64,000 nucleotides of DNA, taken from contig NZ_JADALJ010000001.1 of NCBI RefSeq assembly GCF_014876185.1, positions 4,465,001 to 4,529,000 on the forward strand. Direction: 5' to 3'. This document shows, piece by piece, positions 1 to 7,988 of the stretch (positions within the stretch are counted from its first letter, which is position 1; each line of letters begins with the position of its first letter). The position numbers and the translations under genes are program-made. The stretch is from Rufibacter sp. LB8 (lineage in GTDB: Bacteria > Bacteroidota > Bacteroidia > Cytophagales > Hymenobacteraceae). The notes under the pieces are model-generated. The model searched no databases. It was given only the letters and a program-made list of their open reading frames with translations, and was not told the origin of the DNA.

Positions 1-1
1 G

Positions 2-283
2 AAGAAACTGGTGAAACCGCACTTTGACCTGCACCAGCTCACCACCACCACCAGCAACTTCAAAAGCAAACTGATTGAATGGGCCCAAGGCCAGAACCGC
101 AGCATCAGGTTTGAGATTGTAGGCCAGAAGCAATCTGGTAGCGTCACCGAGTTTACCGCCGCCGTGGTGGTGGACAATGACATCATTGCCACTGGCGCCG
201 GGCTCTCCAAGAAAAAAGCTGAACAAGCCGCCGCCGAAAAAAGCATGGACGTGCTCAAATCCAAAGGCATCAATTTGGTGTAG
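2..283 (+). CDS. rnc: Ribonuclease III, C-terminal part (cut by window edge)
   Basis: The reading frame is open from base 2, so the gene starts before the window; the GTG at 11 is internal. The visible 93 codons form a double-stranded RNA-binding domain: an initial helix with NFKSKLIEW, three strands ending in VVVDNDIIATGAG, and the C-terminal helix LSKKKAEQAAAEKSM, whose lysines contact dsRNA in this family. In Bacteroidota this arrangement is the C-terminus of RNase III, which processes rRNA precursors and structured mRNAs. The catalytic domain is not visible, so identity rests on the dsRBD alone. A dispersed palindrome begins 5 bases after the stop. Confidence 0.82.
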   Translation, partial: KKLVKPHFDLHQLTTTTSNFKSKLIEWAQGQNRSIRFEIVGQKQSGSVTEFTAAVVVDNDIIATGAGLSKKKAEQAAAEKSMDVLKSKGINLV

Positions 284-287
284 TTTT

Positions 288-328
288 CTGTTTTCGGGCT
301 CGTTTCTGGAAATGAGGGGAAAAACGGG
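288..328. repeat. Dispersed palindrome copy, after rnc
   Basis: Left arm CTGTTTTCGGGCTCGTTTC is well conserved. The right arm is degenerate (AATGAGGGGAAAAACGGG). It lies 5 bases past the rnc stop. Confidence 0.75.
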
Positions 329-467
329 TATTTCTTTTCGTGTTAAATCCTTTTACTTTTAGTTATTCCTTCCTCTAAATAGGAGGAATAATTATGCATT
401 CAGTTCAGGCTAATCCATGCAATGGCGCGGGAGTTACTTCTGAGACTTTCTACAAAATATTAACGCT

Positions 468-595
468 AATCGGGATTTCTAATCCCGATTCACTCTGTCG
501 GGATTTCCTAATCCCGTACTGCGGCTTCTGGAAATGCTAGTGCCGGGGATTTTTAAATCCCAGACAGACTACTTTCGGATTGGTAAATCCGAAAG
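468..595. repeat. Cluster of four small GGATT/AATCC hairpins
   Basis: Four successive inverted repeats are visible: 468-490 (arms AATCGGGATT and AATCCCGATT), 499-516 (CGGGATT and AATCCCG), 546-561 (GGGATTT and AAATCCC) and 572-595 (CTTTCGGATT and AATCCGAAAG). A degenerate relative lies at about 60886-60980. Confidence 0.65.
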
Positions 596-685
596 AGCAG
601 AATTTCTTTCTTCTTCTCTTAGAATCCTTGAATAACAGCTTTCCTAATTTTAGCTTCTTTCTCTGCTGCAAGTTTGGCGTGGTAG

Positions 686-782
686 TAGAGACAAGGCATT
701 GCCTTGTCTCTACGGATTAGGTCCCATCAGTCGCCAGCTCAAAAGACCTCGTAGTGCGCGAAGCTCCTACGAGTGTCTCAGC
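686..782 (+). repeat. Second repeat family (about 100 bp), copy 1
   Basis: Contains two internal inverted repeats: GAGACAAGGC with GCCTTGTCTC, and CTCGTAGTGCG with a CCTACGAG partner. A near-identical copy in the opposite orientation lies at 32816-32922. Partial copies lie at 15888-15922 and 56788-56838. Confidence 0.75.
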
Positions 783-786
783 CAAA

Positions 787-830
787 CCCCGTTTTTCGGC
801 TTCATTTCCATAAATGAGGCCGAAAACGGA
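787..830. repeat. Dispersed palindrome copy, upstream of nadE
   Basis: Arms CCGTTTTTCGGCTTCATTT and AATGAGGCCGAAAACGG. It lies about 155 bases before nadE and far from any stop codon, so it is not obviously a terminator. Confidence 0.8.
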
Positions 831-986
831 GTGGGCTTCCTACGTTTCCATTTGGTAATTCCCTTGGTTCTTACCCAGCGCTTCTTAGTTTTGTGCGTGC
901 GCGTTTTTGGCTTACTTGCCGAATATGCCAGATTCTAACTTGCAGCCTCCTTCTGCGTTAGAAAATACTAAACCACAACCTACCCT

Positions 987-2846
987 ATGAAACTCGCCGG
1001 TGCCGCCCTCAACCAAACGCCCCTAGACTGGGAGAATAACCTTCGCAACATAAAAACCGCTATTGAGCAGGCCAAGGCCGCCAAGGTGGAGATTCTCTGT
1101 TTGCCCGAGATGAGCATCTGTGGCTACGGCTGTGAAGATCTGTTTCTGAGTGATTGGCTAAGTGTGACGTGTTTTGAGAAGCTGCAGGAAATCAAGGAGT
1201 GGTGCGAAGGGATTATTGTGTGCGTGGGCTTGCCGCTAAGAATCAACAACATCACCTACAACACGGCCTGTGTGATCAATGACCGCCAAATTGTGGGTTT
1301 TACGGCTAAGCAGTTTCTGGCCAATGATGGTGTGCATTATGAGACGCGCTGGTTCAGTTCCTGGGTGCCAGATACGGTGCAGGAATTTGAGATGCTAGGC
1401 CAAACCTACCAAGTGGGCGATATCATCTATGACTACCAGGGCGTGAAATTCGCGTTTGAGATCTGCGAAGACGCGTGGCGCAACGAGCACCGGCCGGCGT
1501 ATCGGCACAAACCCAAGGGCGTGCAACTGATCATCAACCCCAGCGCCAGCCACTTCGCCATGAGCAAAACCGATGTGCGGTACCACCTGGTGGTAGATGC
1601 CTCCCGGCAGTTTGAATGCGCCTATCTGTATGTGAACCTTCTGGGCAATGAAGCGGGCAAGATGATCTACGACGGCGAAATCATAGTAGCCCAGAACGGA
1701 AACCTTATTCACCGCAACGTGCTGCTTTCTTTCAAGGACGTGGACATGGAATGTGCCGATGTTTCGTTTGAGACGCCTTTGCCGGTGGTGCCGGTGCCAA
1801 CTTTGCCGCCCGTTGACGAGAACCGCGAGTTCATTGCCGCCGTCACGCTGGCCCTGTTTGATTACCTGCGCAAAAGCAAAAGCCGGGGCTTTGTTTTGTC
1901 TTTAAGCGGTGGCGCCGATTCTTCTGTGTGCGCGGTCTTGGTAGCTGAGATGGTGAAACGGGCCGTGGAAGAGATTGGCCTGCAGGAATTCGTGCGCAAG
2001 ACCAATTGCCTCACGCCGGAGGAAGTTTCCGTTTTTGGCCTCCATTCCGGAAATGAGCTCCGAAACGCCTTGGTGGGTAAGTTGCTTATCACCGCGTACC
2101 AGGGCACCGTTAATTCGTCAGATGACACGTTCCGGTCGGCGCAGGAACTGGCCAAGTCAATTGGGGCCGTCTTTTACAACTGGACCATTGACCAGGAAGT
2201 GACCAGCTACCAGAGCAAGATTGAAAAAGCCATCGGGCGGCCCTTGACTTGGCAAACCGATGATGTGACCTTGCAAAACATACAAGCCCGCGTGCGCGCT
2301 CCCGGTATCTGGATGCTGGCTAACCTCTCCAATTCGTTATTATTGGCCACTTCTAACCGCTCAGAGGCCAGCGTGGGCTACGCCACCATGGACGGCGACA
2401 CGGCAGGCAGTATTTCGCCTATTGCGGGCGTTGACAAGTCGTTTATCAGGCAGTGGCTCATTTGGGCGCAGCTGGAACTGGGTTATGAAGGCCTGCAATA
2501 CGTGAACAATCTGCAACCCAGTGCCGAACTCAGACCCCTGGAAAATGCCCAGACCGATGAAAAGGACCTGATGCCGTACCCGCTCCTGAACCAGATTGAA
2601 CGGCTGGCTTTCTATGACAGATTATCGCCGCAGGAAGTGTTCACCAAACTGAAAGGCACGCATCCAGACGCGGAACTGCAATTGTACATCCAGCGGTTTT
2701 TCTCGCTCTGGAGCCGCAACCAATGGAAACGCGAACGCTACGCCCCGGCCTTCCACCTGGACGATTACAACGTAGACCCGCGCAGCTGGCTGCGGTTCCC
2801 CATCTTAAGCGGCGGCTATAGGCAGGAGTTAAGTGAACTGCGGTAA
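987..2846 (+). CDS. nadE: Glutamine-dependent NAD+ synthetase
   Basis: Makes NAD+ from nicotinic acid adenine dinucleotide using ATP and glutamine-derived ammonia, the last step of NAD synthesis. The N-terminal nitrilase-like glutaminase covers about residues 1-265, with the conserved LPEMSICGYG around Glu41 and catalytic Cys160 in FEICEDAW. The C-terminal synthetase carries the ATP-binding SLSGGADSS loop near residue 305 and AYQGTVNSS further on. The length of 619 residues is normal for the two-domain enzyme, or slightly long. Oddity: residues about 348-362 (VSVFGLHSGNELRNA) are encoded by a degenerate copy of the dispersed intergenic palindrome, in frame between the P-loop and the AYQGT motif. 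Confidence 0.95.
   Translation: MKLAGAALNQTPLDWENNLRNIKTAIEQAKAAKVEILCLPEMSICGYGCEDLFLSDWLSVTCFEKLQEIKEWCEGIIVCVGLPLRINNITYNTACVINDRQIVGFTAKQFLANDGVHYETRWFSSWVPDTVQEFEMLGQTYQVGDIIYDYQGVKFAFEICEDAWRNEHRPAYRHKPKGVQLIINPSASHFAMSKTDVRYHLVVDASRQFECAYLYVNLLGNEAGKMIYDGEIIVAQNGNLIHRNVLLSFKDVDMECADVSFETPLPVVPVPTLPPVDENREFIAAVTLALFDYLRKSKSRGFVLSLSGGADSSVCAVLVAEMVKRAVEEIGLQEFVRKTNCLTPEEVSVFGLHSGNELRNALVGKLLITAYQGTVNSSDDTFRSAQELAKSIGAVFYNWTIDQEVTSYQSKIEKAIGRPLTWQTDDVTLQNIQARVRAPGIWMLANLSNSLLLATSNRSEASVGYATMDGDTAGSISPIAGVDKSFIRQWLIWAQLELGYEGLQYVNNLQPSAELRPLENAQTDEKDLMPYPLLNQIERLAFYDRLSPQEVFTKLKGTHPDAELQLYIQRFFSLWSRNQWKRERYAPAFHLDDYNVDPRSWLRFPILSGGYRQELSELR
2029..2070. repeat. Palindrome copy inside nadE coding sequence
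   Basis: The sequence reads CCGTTTTTGGCCTCCATTCC, then GGAAATGAGCTCCGAAACGCC at 2049-2069. It is recognisably the intergenic palindrome with a few substitutions, and it leaves the reading frame open. Confidence 0.7.
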
Positions 2847-2888
2847 TAATTTGAAGATGTGAAGATTTAGAGATTTGAAAATGATGGA

Positions 2889-2940
2889 AAATTCCCGTTT
2901 TCGGGCTCATTTTCAGAAATGGGCCCGAAAACGGGAATTT
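2889..2940. repeat. Palindrome copy between convergent nadE and T9SS gene
   Basis: Arms extend outward with copy-specific pairing (AAATTCCCG against CGGGAATTT). It begins 43 bases after the nadE stop and overlaps the stop codon of the minus-strand gene by two bases, so it is well placed as a two-way terminator. Confidence 0.85.
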
Positions 2941-4345
2941 AGTTTTTCAGGAAGCGTACCGTTTGGGTTCTTCCGCTGGCAGCATCTTTGACTTGCAGAA
3001 AATACACGCCGGCGGTAATTGCTGGCGGTAATTCCAAGACATGGGATTGGGTTGTGGTTACTTCCTTGGTGAGTAAGCGTTTCCCTATTTTATCTTGCAG
3101 GTGAATGGTGCCCGTAAAGCTTTTGGCAAAGGCGAGCGTGACTAAATTTCCGTTGGAAGGATTGGGATACAGTGTTACGCCGATAGTGGTTTTTTCTAAG
3201 GTCTCATTGCTGCCCAGAATTAAGCCTTGGTTGTCAGTTTTGACTAATCTCAAGTTATTGTCATTTCCTCTAGTTAGAAAAACAATACCCCCATCTGCCG
3301 TTTCTTTCATGTCATAGAAGTTGTAAGTATCTTCAGAATAATAAACCTTCCAAATAATATTTCCTTCTATATCCAACTTCATCAGGAAAAGCTTATTACT
3401 GTTGGGCCACTTAAATGAACCTAGAACCAGAAGTCCACCATCCTGTGAAGGCATTGTTTGCATTATGCTTTCATTCTGTGCAAGCGGATAAAAGCTTCCT
3501 GGCAATACTTTGATGAATTTCAACTCTTTGTCGTGCAGCGCTATTTCACCCTTCTCATTTAAAACCAGCACATTGCCATTTGGAGCTGACGAAATATATT
3601 TTCCAATGCAACTACTTGTTTTTTCGTCTTTGTCTAATTTATTAAGTACAAAGAAAGACCTGTATGTATCTGGCGTAATGCCATTCTGATAAAAATAGCT
3701 TATAAACATTTCACCACCAGGGCCAAGAGTGAATGTGGGAGGTCCGTCTTCAGGTGATGTTCCTGACCAGTGCCCTACTGTTTGCGCTATGCCATGTATA
3801 TATTTGGTGAAAGCTGAATTCTGTTCATTGTAAAAAGTAAGGGCTTGGTAAGCACAATGCACGCAGCTGTTACGGTTTGCCCAAGAAAACCCTATGATTT
3901 GGTCTCCTTCTGGGGCTCTGAATAATTGTTGTACATCAATTGTGTCATTGGCCCCAAAGTATTTGGTATAAATAGTGTCTGTGCCCAAGCCACTCATGCG
4001 CTGGGTATATTTATAAGACGTTCTATTATTGCCGAAATGTCCTTCGTACGCATTACCAAGAAGCCAAATGTCACCATTCTTGGTTTCATTTAACTGGTTT
4101 ATGCTAGTATGGTCCATGTTGGCAGGTACTGCAAGCGCTTTTGACCAGAGAAAATCACCTTTGGCGTTGAATTTGGCTAAATAATTTAGGTCATATGTGT
4201 TTCGCCCCAGCACCACAAAACCGCCATCTTGTGTGGGTAGTAACTTTAAGGGAACTTGTATATTGGGCACCACGCGGCTCCAGCTTTGCTGCGCTTGGCT
4301 AACCAATGGAAGTAGGAGTAAAAGCAAGGGTAGCAGTCTTTTCAT
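2939..4345 (-). CDS. Secreted protein with T9SS type A sorting domain
   Basis: The start is set at the ATG at 4345, because the 21 upstream in-frame codons do not look like protein and the residues from there form a clean signal peptide (MKRLLPLLLLLLPLVSQAQ). The mature 450 residues contain repeated blade-like segments (DGGFVVLG, DGGLLVLGSF, DGGIVFLTRG) suggesting a beta-propeller of the type seen in secreted Bacteroidota proteins. The last 80 residues are a type IX sorting domain (LYPNPSNGNLVTLAF ... GVYFLQV ... QTVRFLKN) that directs outer-membrane translocation and surface release. Substrate or partner is unknown. It runs convergent with nadE. Confidence 0.85.
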   Translation of the reverse strand: MKRLLPLLLLLLPLVSQAQQSWSRVVPNIQVPLKLLPTQDGGFVVLGRNTYDLNYLAKFNAKGDFLWSKALAVPANMDHTSINQLNETKNGDIWLLGNAYEGHFGNNRTSYKYTQRMSGLGTDTIYTKYFGANDTIDVQQLFRAPEGDQIIGFSWANRNSCVHCAYQALTFYNEQNSAFTKYIHGIAQTVGHWSGTSPEDGPPTFTLGPGGEMFISYFYQNGITPDTYRSFFVLNKLDKDEKTSSCIGKYISSAPNGNVLVLNEKGEIALHDKELKFIKVLPGSFYPLAQNESIMQTMPSQDGGLLVLGSFKWPNSNKLFLMKLDIEGNIIWKVYYSEDTYNFYDMKETADGGIVFLTRGNDNNLRLVKTDNQGLILGSNETLEKTTIGVTLYPNPSNGNLVTLAFAKSFTGTIHLQDKIGKRLLTKEVTTTQSHVLELPPAITAGVYFLQVKDAASGRTQTVRFLKN

Positions 4346-4429
4346 ATTCAAGGCGGTATAAAATATGGTATTCTCGTGAAAGGTAACGAAAGAATACCTG
4401 ACCCCCAAACAGTTAGCAAAATAAAGGAA

Positions 4430-4470
4430 GCGTTTTCGGGCTCATTTCCGTAAACAGGCACCAAAACGCG
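4430..4470. repeat. Palindrome copy in a divergent gap
   Basis: Arms GCGTTTTCGGGCTCATTTCC and GGCACCAAAACGC, with outer bases GCG/CGC instead of CCG/CGG. It lies between divergent starts (4345 minus, 4499 plus), where a terminator role is not expected. Confidence 0.75.
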
Positions 4471-4498
4471 TTGGCGTTCAGAAACCAAAACCTAGCCC

Positions 4499-5128
4499 AT
4501 GGAAGAAGACTTGGAATGCCCCTTGGCGTTTAATGACCTGGAACGAAAAGCCTGGCGTTTTGCCGTGCAGGCACACGCGGAGCAGCGCCGAAAATACCTG
4601 CAAGAGCCCTACGTGCGGCACCTGGAGCGCGTGGCCCAGAGCGTGATGGCCTTCGGCGGCACCACCGGCATGGTCATGGCGGCGCTGCTGCATGACGTGC
4701 TGGAAGACACGCCCGTTACCGAAGCCGAAATGCAAACCTTTCTGGAAGATACCTGCCAGGGCACCCACGTAAAACCCCAGGAAGTGCTGCAACTAGTCAT
4801 AGACCTCACCGACCAGTTCACCAAGACGCAGGCGCCGGGCTACAATAGAAAGCGCCGCAAGGAAATGGAGCGTGAGCGCATTGCCAAAACCTCAGCGCGG
4901 GCGCAGACCATCAAACTCTGTGACATTATTGACAACACCAGAGACATCACCGCCCATGACCTGTCCTTCGCCAAGGTGTACATACCCGAGATAGTGGCCA
5001 TTCTGGAAGTGCTCAAAAACGCCCAGCCGTTCAAGCTGTACCTGTTGGCCTGCTATGAAGTGCAGAAAGCCCTCTACGCCCTGGAAGAAGCCCGCCGAAA
5101 CGAACCGCTGGATTATGAAACGACCTAA
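4499..5128 (+). CDS. HD-domain phosphohydrolase, SpoT/Mesh1 hydrolase-like
   Basis: 209 residues forming a single HD domain. The hallmark MAALLHDVLEDTP lies near residue 65, an upstream histidine occurs in YVRHLERVA, and a later Asp lies in IKLCDIIDNTRDI, the spacing seen in (p)ppGpp hydrolases of the SpoT and Mesh1 type. Length fits a stand-alone hydrolase without synthetase or regulatory domains, so it may degrade alarmones, but other nucleotide phosphates are possible. It has its own gap on both sides, divergent from the T9SS gene and convergent with the receptor gene. Confidence 0.75.
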   Translation: MEEDLECPLAFNDLERKAWRFAVQAHAEQRRKYLQEPYVRHLERVAQSVMAFGGTTGMVMAALLHDVLEDTPVTEAEMQTFLEDTCQGTHVKPQEVLQLVIDLTDQFTKTQAPGYNRKRRKEMERERIAKTSARAQTIKLCDIIDNTRDITAHDLSFAKVYIPEIVAILEVLKNAQPFKLYLLACYEVQKALYALEEARRNEPLDYETT

Positions 5129-5141
5129 TTCTCAGTAAACC

Positions 5142-5190
5142 GAATTCCCGTTTTCGTGCTCAATTTCAGAAATGAGCCCGAAAACGGGAA
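5142..5190. repeat. Palindrome copy between convergent genes
   Basis: Outer pairing TTCCCG with CGGGAA; the inner left arm is altered (GTGCTCAATTTC). It lies 14 bases after the HD gene stop and 18 before the receptor gene stop. Confidence 0.82.
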
Positions 5191-5207
5191 CTGCCAATCA
5201 ATGTTTT

Positions 5208-7622
5208 TTACTTTCCGCCGCTCAGGGCATCATCGTTCTGGATGGTTTTCTTCTGGCGCTGGCTGGCTTCCATCTTCCCGAAGCTGTAGCTGAAACTCAA
5301 ACTCACCCGTCTGGCCCTGGCGTAATGCACGGTTTCCTGAGAAAAGGCATCGGTGTTGATGGAGGAGGAGAACCTGATGTTCCGGGCGAAGGGATTGCTC
5401 ACGCTGGCCGTCAGCATGGCTTTGTCGTTCATCAGTTTCTTGCGCAGGGCAAACGTGTAGAAATAGTTGGACCCAAAGCTGCCCTGCGCCGTTCTGGCCG
5501 CCGAATTGTAGTTTCCGTTGAACTGGGTGGTCAGGCCTTTGGCAAAGTCATAGCTGGTGTTCAAACTCAGGCTGTACTGCGTGCCCGCGCTGGAAATGCC
5601 CGGGCCGGCGTACTGCACATGGCTCAGAATCAGGTTGGGGCTAATGCTCCATTTGGGCAGGGGTTTGGTTGAACCAGACAGACTAACGCCGTAGACTTTG
5701 TTTTCGCCAATGTTCACGGGCATGGTCCTGATCACCGGAATGTTGGTGCCCGGCACCAGACCCATTTCCTGGCTTAATTGCTGCACGGCGTTATCTGTCT
5801 GGCGGTAAAAAACGGCCGCGTTGAGGGAAGACGTTTTAAAATAGGTGCTATAGCCCAATTCCACGGCGTGCGTCAGTTCTGGGTCCAGTTCTGGGTTGCC
5901 TTTGTAGTAATTGGTAGACTCGTCCATCTGCTCAAAGGGGTTCAGAGACCAAATCTGCGGCCTTTGAATACGCTGCGTGTAGCTGGCCCGCACGGTATGT
6001 ATTTCTTTGAACGCCCGTGAGACAGTGAAGCTGGGAATGAAGTTCTGGTAATTAGTTCTGAAGGTGCTCTGCTGCAATTCGGTTTTGCCTTTCATGGTGT
6101 TCAGGAAAAGGCCTGCCGTGTGCGTACGTTCATACCGCGAGCCCAGGTTGAACTGGTAATGCTTGCCTAGCTTGAACCCGTACATCAAATAGGCGGCATA
6201 CACATCCTGGTCAAAGTCAAAGTTGCTCACGGCCAGAGAATCTGCCTTGCCGGCCCGGTGAATGTGGTAGAGGGCATTGCTGCTGGCCTCGCGCAGAATG
6301 GTTTTAAGGCCTACTTCCAGCTTGCTGTCATTGGCAAACGTTTGGGTGTAGTCCAGTTGGTAGGTCTGGGTTTGGTTGGGCGCCTTGTTATCATTGATAA
6401 GCCGGTTCATAAAACCTCCCTCGGCGCTGAACTGCGCGTTGTCATAGTTGTCATGGCCGCGGCCCTGGTTGCGCTGCGCCAGCACAGAAAGTTCCTGCTT
6501 GGGTTTGAACGTGTGCGTGTACCCGAAGTTGGCATCCAGCCCAATATTGTTCCAGTTGTTGACCATGTCATAGTTAGTGAGGGAAGTACCCAGTTGGGTA
6601 AATTGCCGACGGGTGGCGCGGTAATCACTGCCAAAAACCGCCAGGCCCAGGGTAAACGTGTTCAACGTGTCGGGGTCGAAATCAAGGTTTACTTTGCCGT
6701 AGGCGCCGTCGTTCAATTCATGGCCGTCGCCTTCCTGCCGAAGCACGTTTTCACGGGCGGTGTAAGATACCCGGCGGTTGTTATTGCTGTAAAAGCTCAG
6801 GTTGGTGGTCACGCCCACTTTGCCTTTGCGGGCGTTCAGGCTGCCGTTGGCGTAGCGCCCGCGGTTACTGCCCGTCACAGACACCTTTCCGTTCAGGCCC
6901 TGCAACGTGTTTTTCTTGGTGATGATGTTGATGATCCCCGCCGAGCCTTCGGCGTCATATTTGGCGCTGGGGCTGGTGATCACTTCAATGCTTTTGATAA
7001 TGTCAGCGGGGATTTGCTTGAGGGCCTCGGCCAGGTTGTTCGCCAGAATGCTGGAAGGTTTGCCGTTCATCAAGACCAACAGGTTAGAACTGCCGCGCAG
7101 CTGCACGTTGCCATCTGCGTCAACGGTCACCGAGGGCACTTTGCGGAGCACATCTGAGGCCGAGGTTCCTTCATTGGTGAGGTCATGCTCGGCGTTGTAG
7201 ACCAGTTTATCGCCTTTGTCTTCAATCAAAGGTTTCTGGGCCACCACGGTCACTTCCTGCAGTTTGGTGGCGCTGTTGGCTAATCTAATGGTCCCTATTT
7301 TCACCGTTTTGTTTTCTTGCGAAAGCGTGAAGGCGGGCAGTGTTTTGGTGTCATACCCCAGAAAACTGATAGCCAATTTGTACGTGCCGAACCCAACTCC
7401 GGAAAACGAGAACGCGCCGGTTTCATCTGTAATAGTGCCGTTCACGGGTTTGCCAGTAGCAGCGTTTAGCAAAGAAACCGTGGCGAACTGCACCGCTTTG
7501 GAGGAAGAAGAATCCTGCACCATGCCAGAAATTTGACCAGACTTAAGCACGGAAGTAGCCTGCGCTGCTACAGAAAAAGAACAAAAGAAGAAAAAGAGAA
7601 GAGTTAGTAAAGATAACCGCAT
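5208..7622 (-). CDS. Outer-membrane TonB-dependent receptor-like beta-barrel, paralogue 1
   Basis: 804 residues. A signal peptide (MRLSLLTLLFFFFCSFSVAAQA) is followed by a carboxypeptidase-regulatory-like domain (about 30-120, GTITDETGAFSFSGV), a plug domain (about 125-240: LQEVTVVAQKPLIEDKGDK, VQLRGSSNLLVLMNGKPSS, YDAEGSAGIINIITKKN) and an outer-membrane barrel of the OMP_b-brl_3 type. No SusD partner or TonB box-linked enzyme adjoins, so substrate cannot be inferred. The two next paralogues lie directly upstream on the same strand. After the last strand (FSYSFGKME) there is a short polar tail ending QKKTIQNDDALSGGK that is conserved in all three. Confidence 0.9.
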   Translation of the reverse strand: MRLSLLTLLFFFFCSFSVAAQATSVLKSGQISGMVQDSSSSKAVQFATVSLLNAATGKPVNGTITDETGAFSFSGVGFGTYKLAISFLGYDTKTLPAFTLSQENKTVKIGTIRLANSATKLQEVTVVAQKPLIEDKGDKLVYNAEHDLTNEGTSASDVLRKVPSVTVDADGNVQLRGSSNLLVLMNGKPSSILANNLAEALKQIPADIIKSIEVITSPSAKYDAEGSAGIINIITKKNTLQGLNGKVSVTGSNRGRYANGSLNARKGKVGVTTNLSFYSNNNRRVSYTARENVLRQEGDGHELNDGAYGKVNLDFDPDTLNTFTLGLAVFGSDYRATRRQFTQLGTSLTNYDMVNNWNNIGLDANFGYTHTFKPKQELSVLAQRNQGRGHDNYDNAQFSAEGGFMNRLINDNKAPNQTQTYQLDYTQTFANDSKLEVGLKTILREASSNALYHIHRAGKADSLAVSNFDFDQDVYAAYLMYGFKLGKHYQFNLGSRYERTHTAGLFLNTMKGKTELQQSTFRTNYQNFIPSFTVSRAFKEIHTVRASYTQRIQRPQIWSLNPFEQMDESTNYYKGNPELDPELTHAVELGYSTYFKTSSLNAAVFYRQTDNAVQQLSQEMGLVPGTNIPVIRTMPVNIGENKVYGVSLSGSTKPLPKWSISPNLILSHVQYAGPGISSAGTQYSLSLNTSYDFAKGLTTQFNGNYNSAARTAQGSFGSNYFYTFALRKKLMNDKAMLTASVSNPFARNIRFSSSINTDAFSQETVHYARARRVSLSFSYSFGKMEASQRQKKTIQNDDALSGGK

Positions 7623-7798
7623 GATTGACAGAGAAATATGATGGTGTAGAATAGGTGTCTAAGTTGTGGTTCAGATTTTTACCCGTGACAGCCACTTTAT
7701 TCCTCGTGCGTGTTGCCTTACTTTCTGCCTTGGTACTTGCTAGATGAAAGTCAACTAAAATCGGTTGCCTCCGTTTTTAAATTTTTTCGTTTATCTGC

Positions 7799-7828
7799 TC
7801 TGTTTTGAAAATAAGGCCGAAAACAGGA
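7799..7828. repeat. Degenerate palindrome copy
   Basis: Only CTGTTTT, then AATAAGGCCGAAAACAGG, is recognisable; the central left arm is lost. Confidence 0.45.
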
Positions 7829-7890
7829 GTGAAAAATCAGTGCTCTTTTAAAAAATGCTATGCTATTGTCCAGCGCCGAGGAGCAGTAGT

Positions 7891-7933
7891 TGCCGTTTTT
7901 GGCTTCATTTTCAGAAATGAGCCCGAAAACAGG
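7891..7933. repeat. Palindrome copy downstream of receptor 2
   Basis: Arms GCCGTTTTTGGCTTCATTTT and AATGAGCCCGAAAACAGG. It follows the hairpin terminator of the minus-strand receptor gene. Confidence 0.8.
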
Positions 7934-7936
7934 GCA

Positions 7937-7968
7937 CAAAAAAAGAGCACCTTTTTGGGGTGCTCCTT
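7937..7968 (-). terminator. Rho-independent terminator of receptor 2
   Basis: On the minus strand GGAGCACCCC pairs with the AGGTGCTC arm and a run of seven T follows. It begins 20 bases after the stop at 7989. Confidence 0.85.
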
Positions 7969-7988
7969 CATCTATACATGATTAGGAT

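Larger units (their letters stand above)
284..986. other. 703-bp intergenic region rich in repeats
   Basis: No credible gene is seen between rnc and nadE. It holds two copies of the dispersed palindrome (288-328, 787-830), four small hairpins built on GGGATT/AATCCC-type arms (468-595), and one copy of a second, about 100-bp repeat (686-782). The open frame at 699-938 is assembled from these repeats and is not a gene. Confidence 0.8.
7623..7988. other. 366-bp gap between receptor paralogues 1 and 2
   Basis: Contains the terminator of paralogue 2 (7937-7968), one clear palindrome copy (7891-7933) and a degenerate one (about 7799-7828). No gene is seen; the small open frame 7751-7939 is translated palindrome. 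Confidence 0.75.

Noticed and set aside
699-938. 79-residue open frame before nadE
   Set aside because: Made of the second repeat family and a palindrome; not a protein-like composition.
6258-7157. 299-residue open frame antisense to receptor 1
   Set aside because: Receptor 1 on the other strand is a well-supported family member; this frame lacks domains and a plausible start.
7751-7939. 62-residue open frame between receptors 1 and 2
   Set aside because: Its sequence (FGLISENEAKNG) is just the palindrome read as protein.
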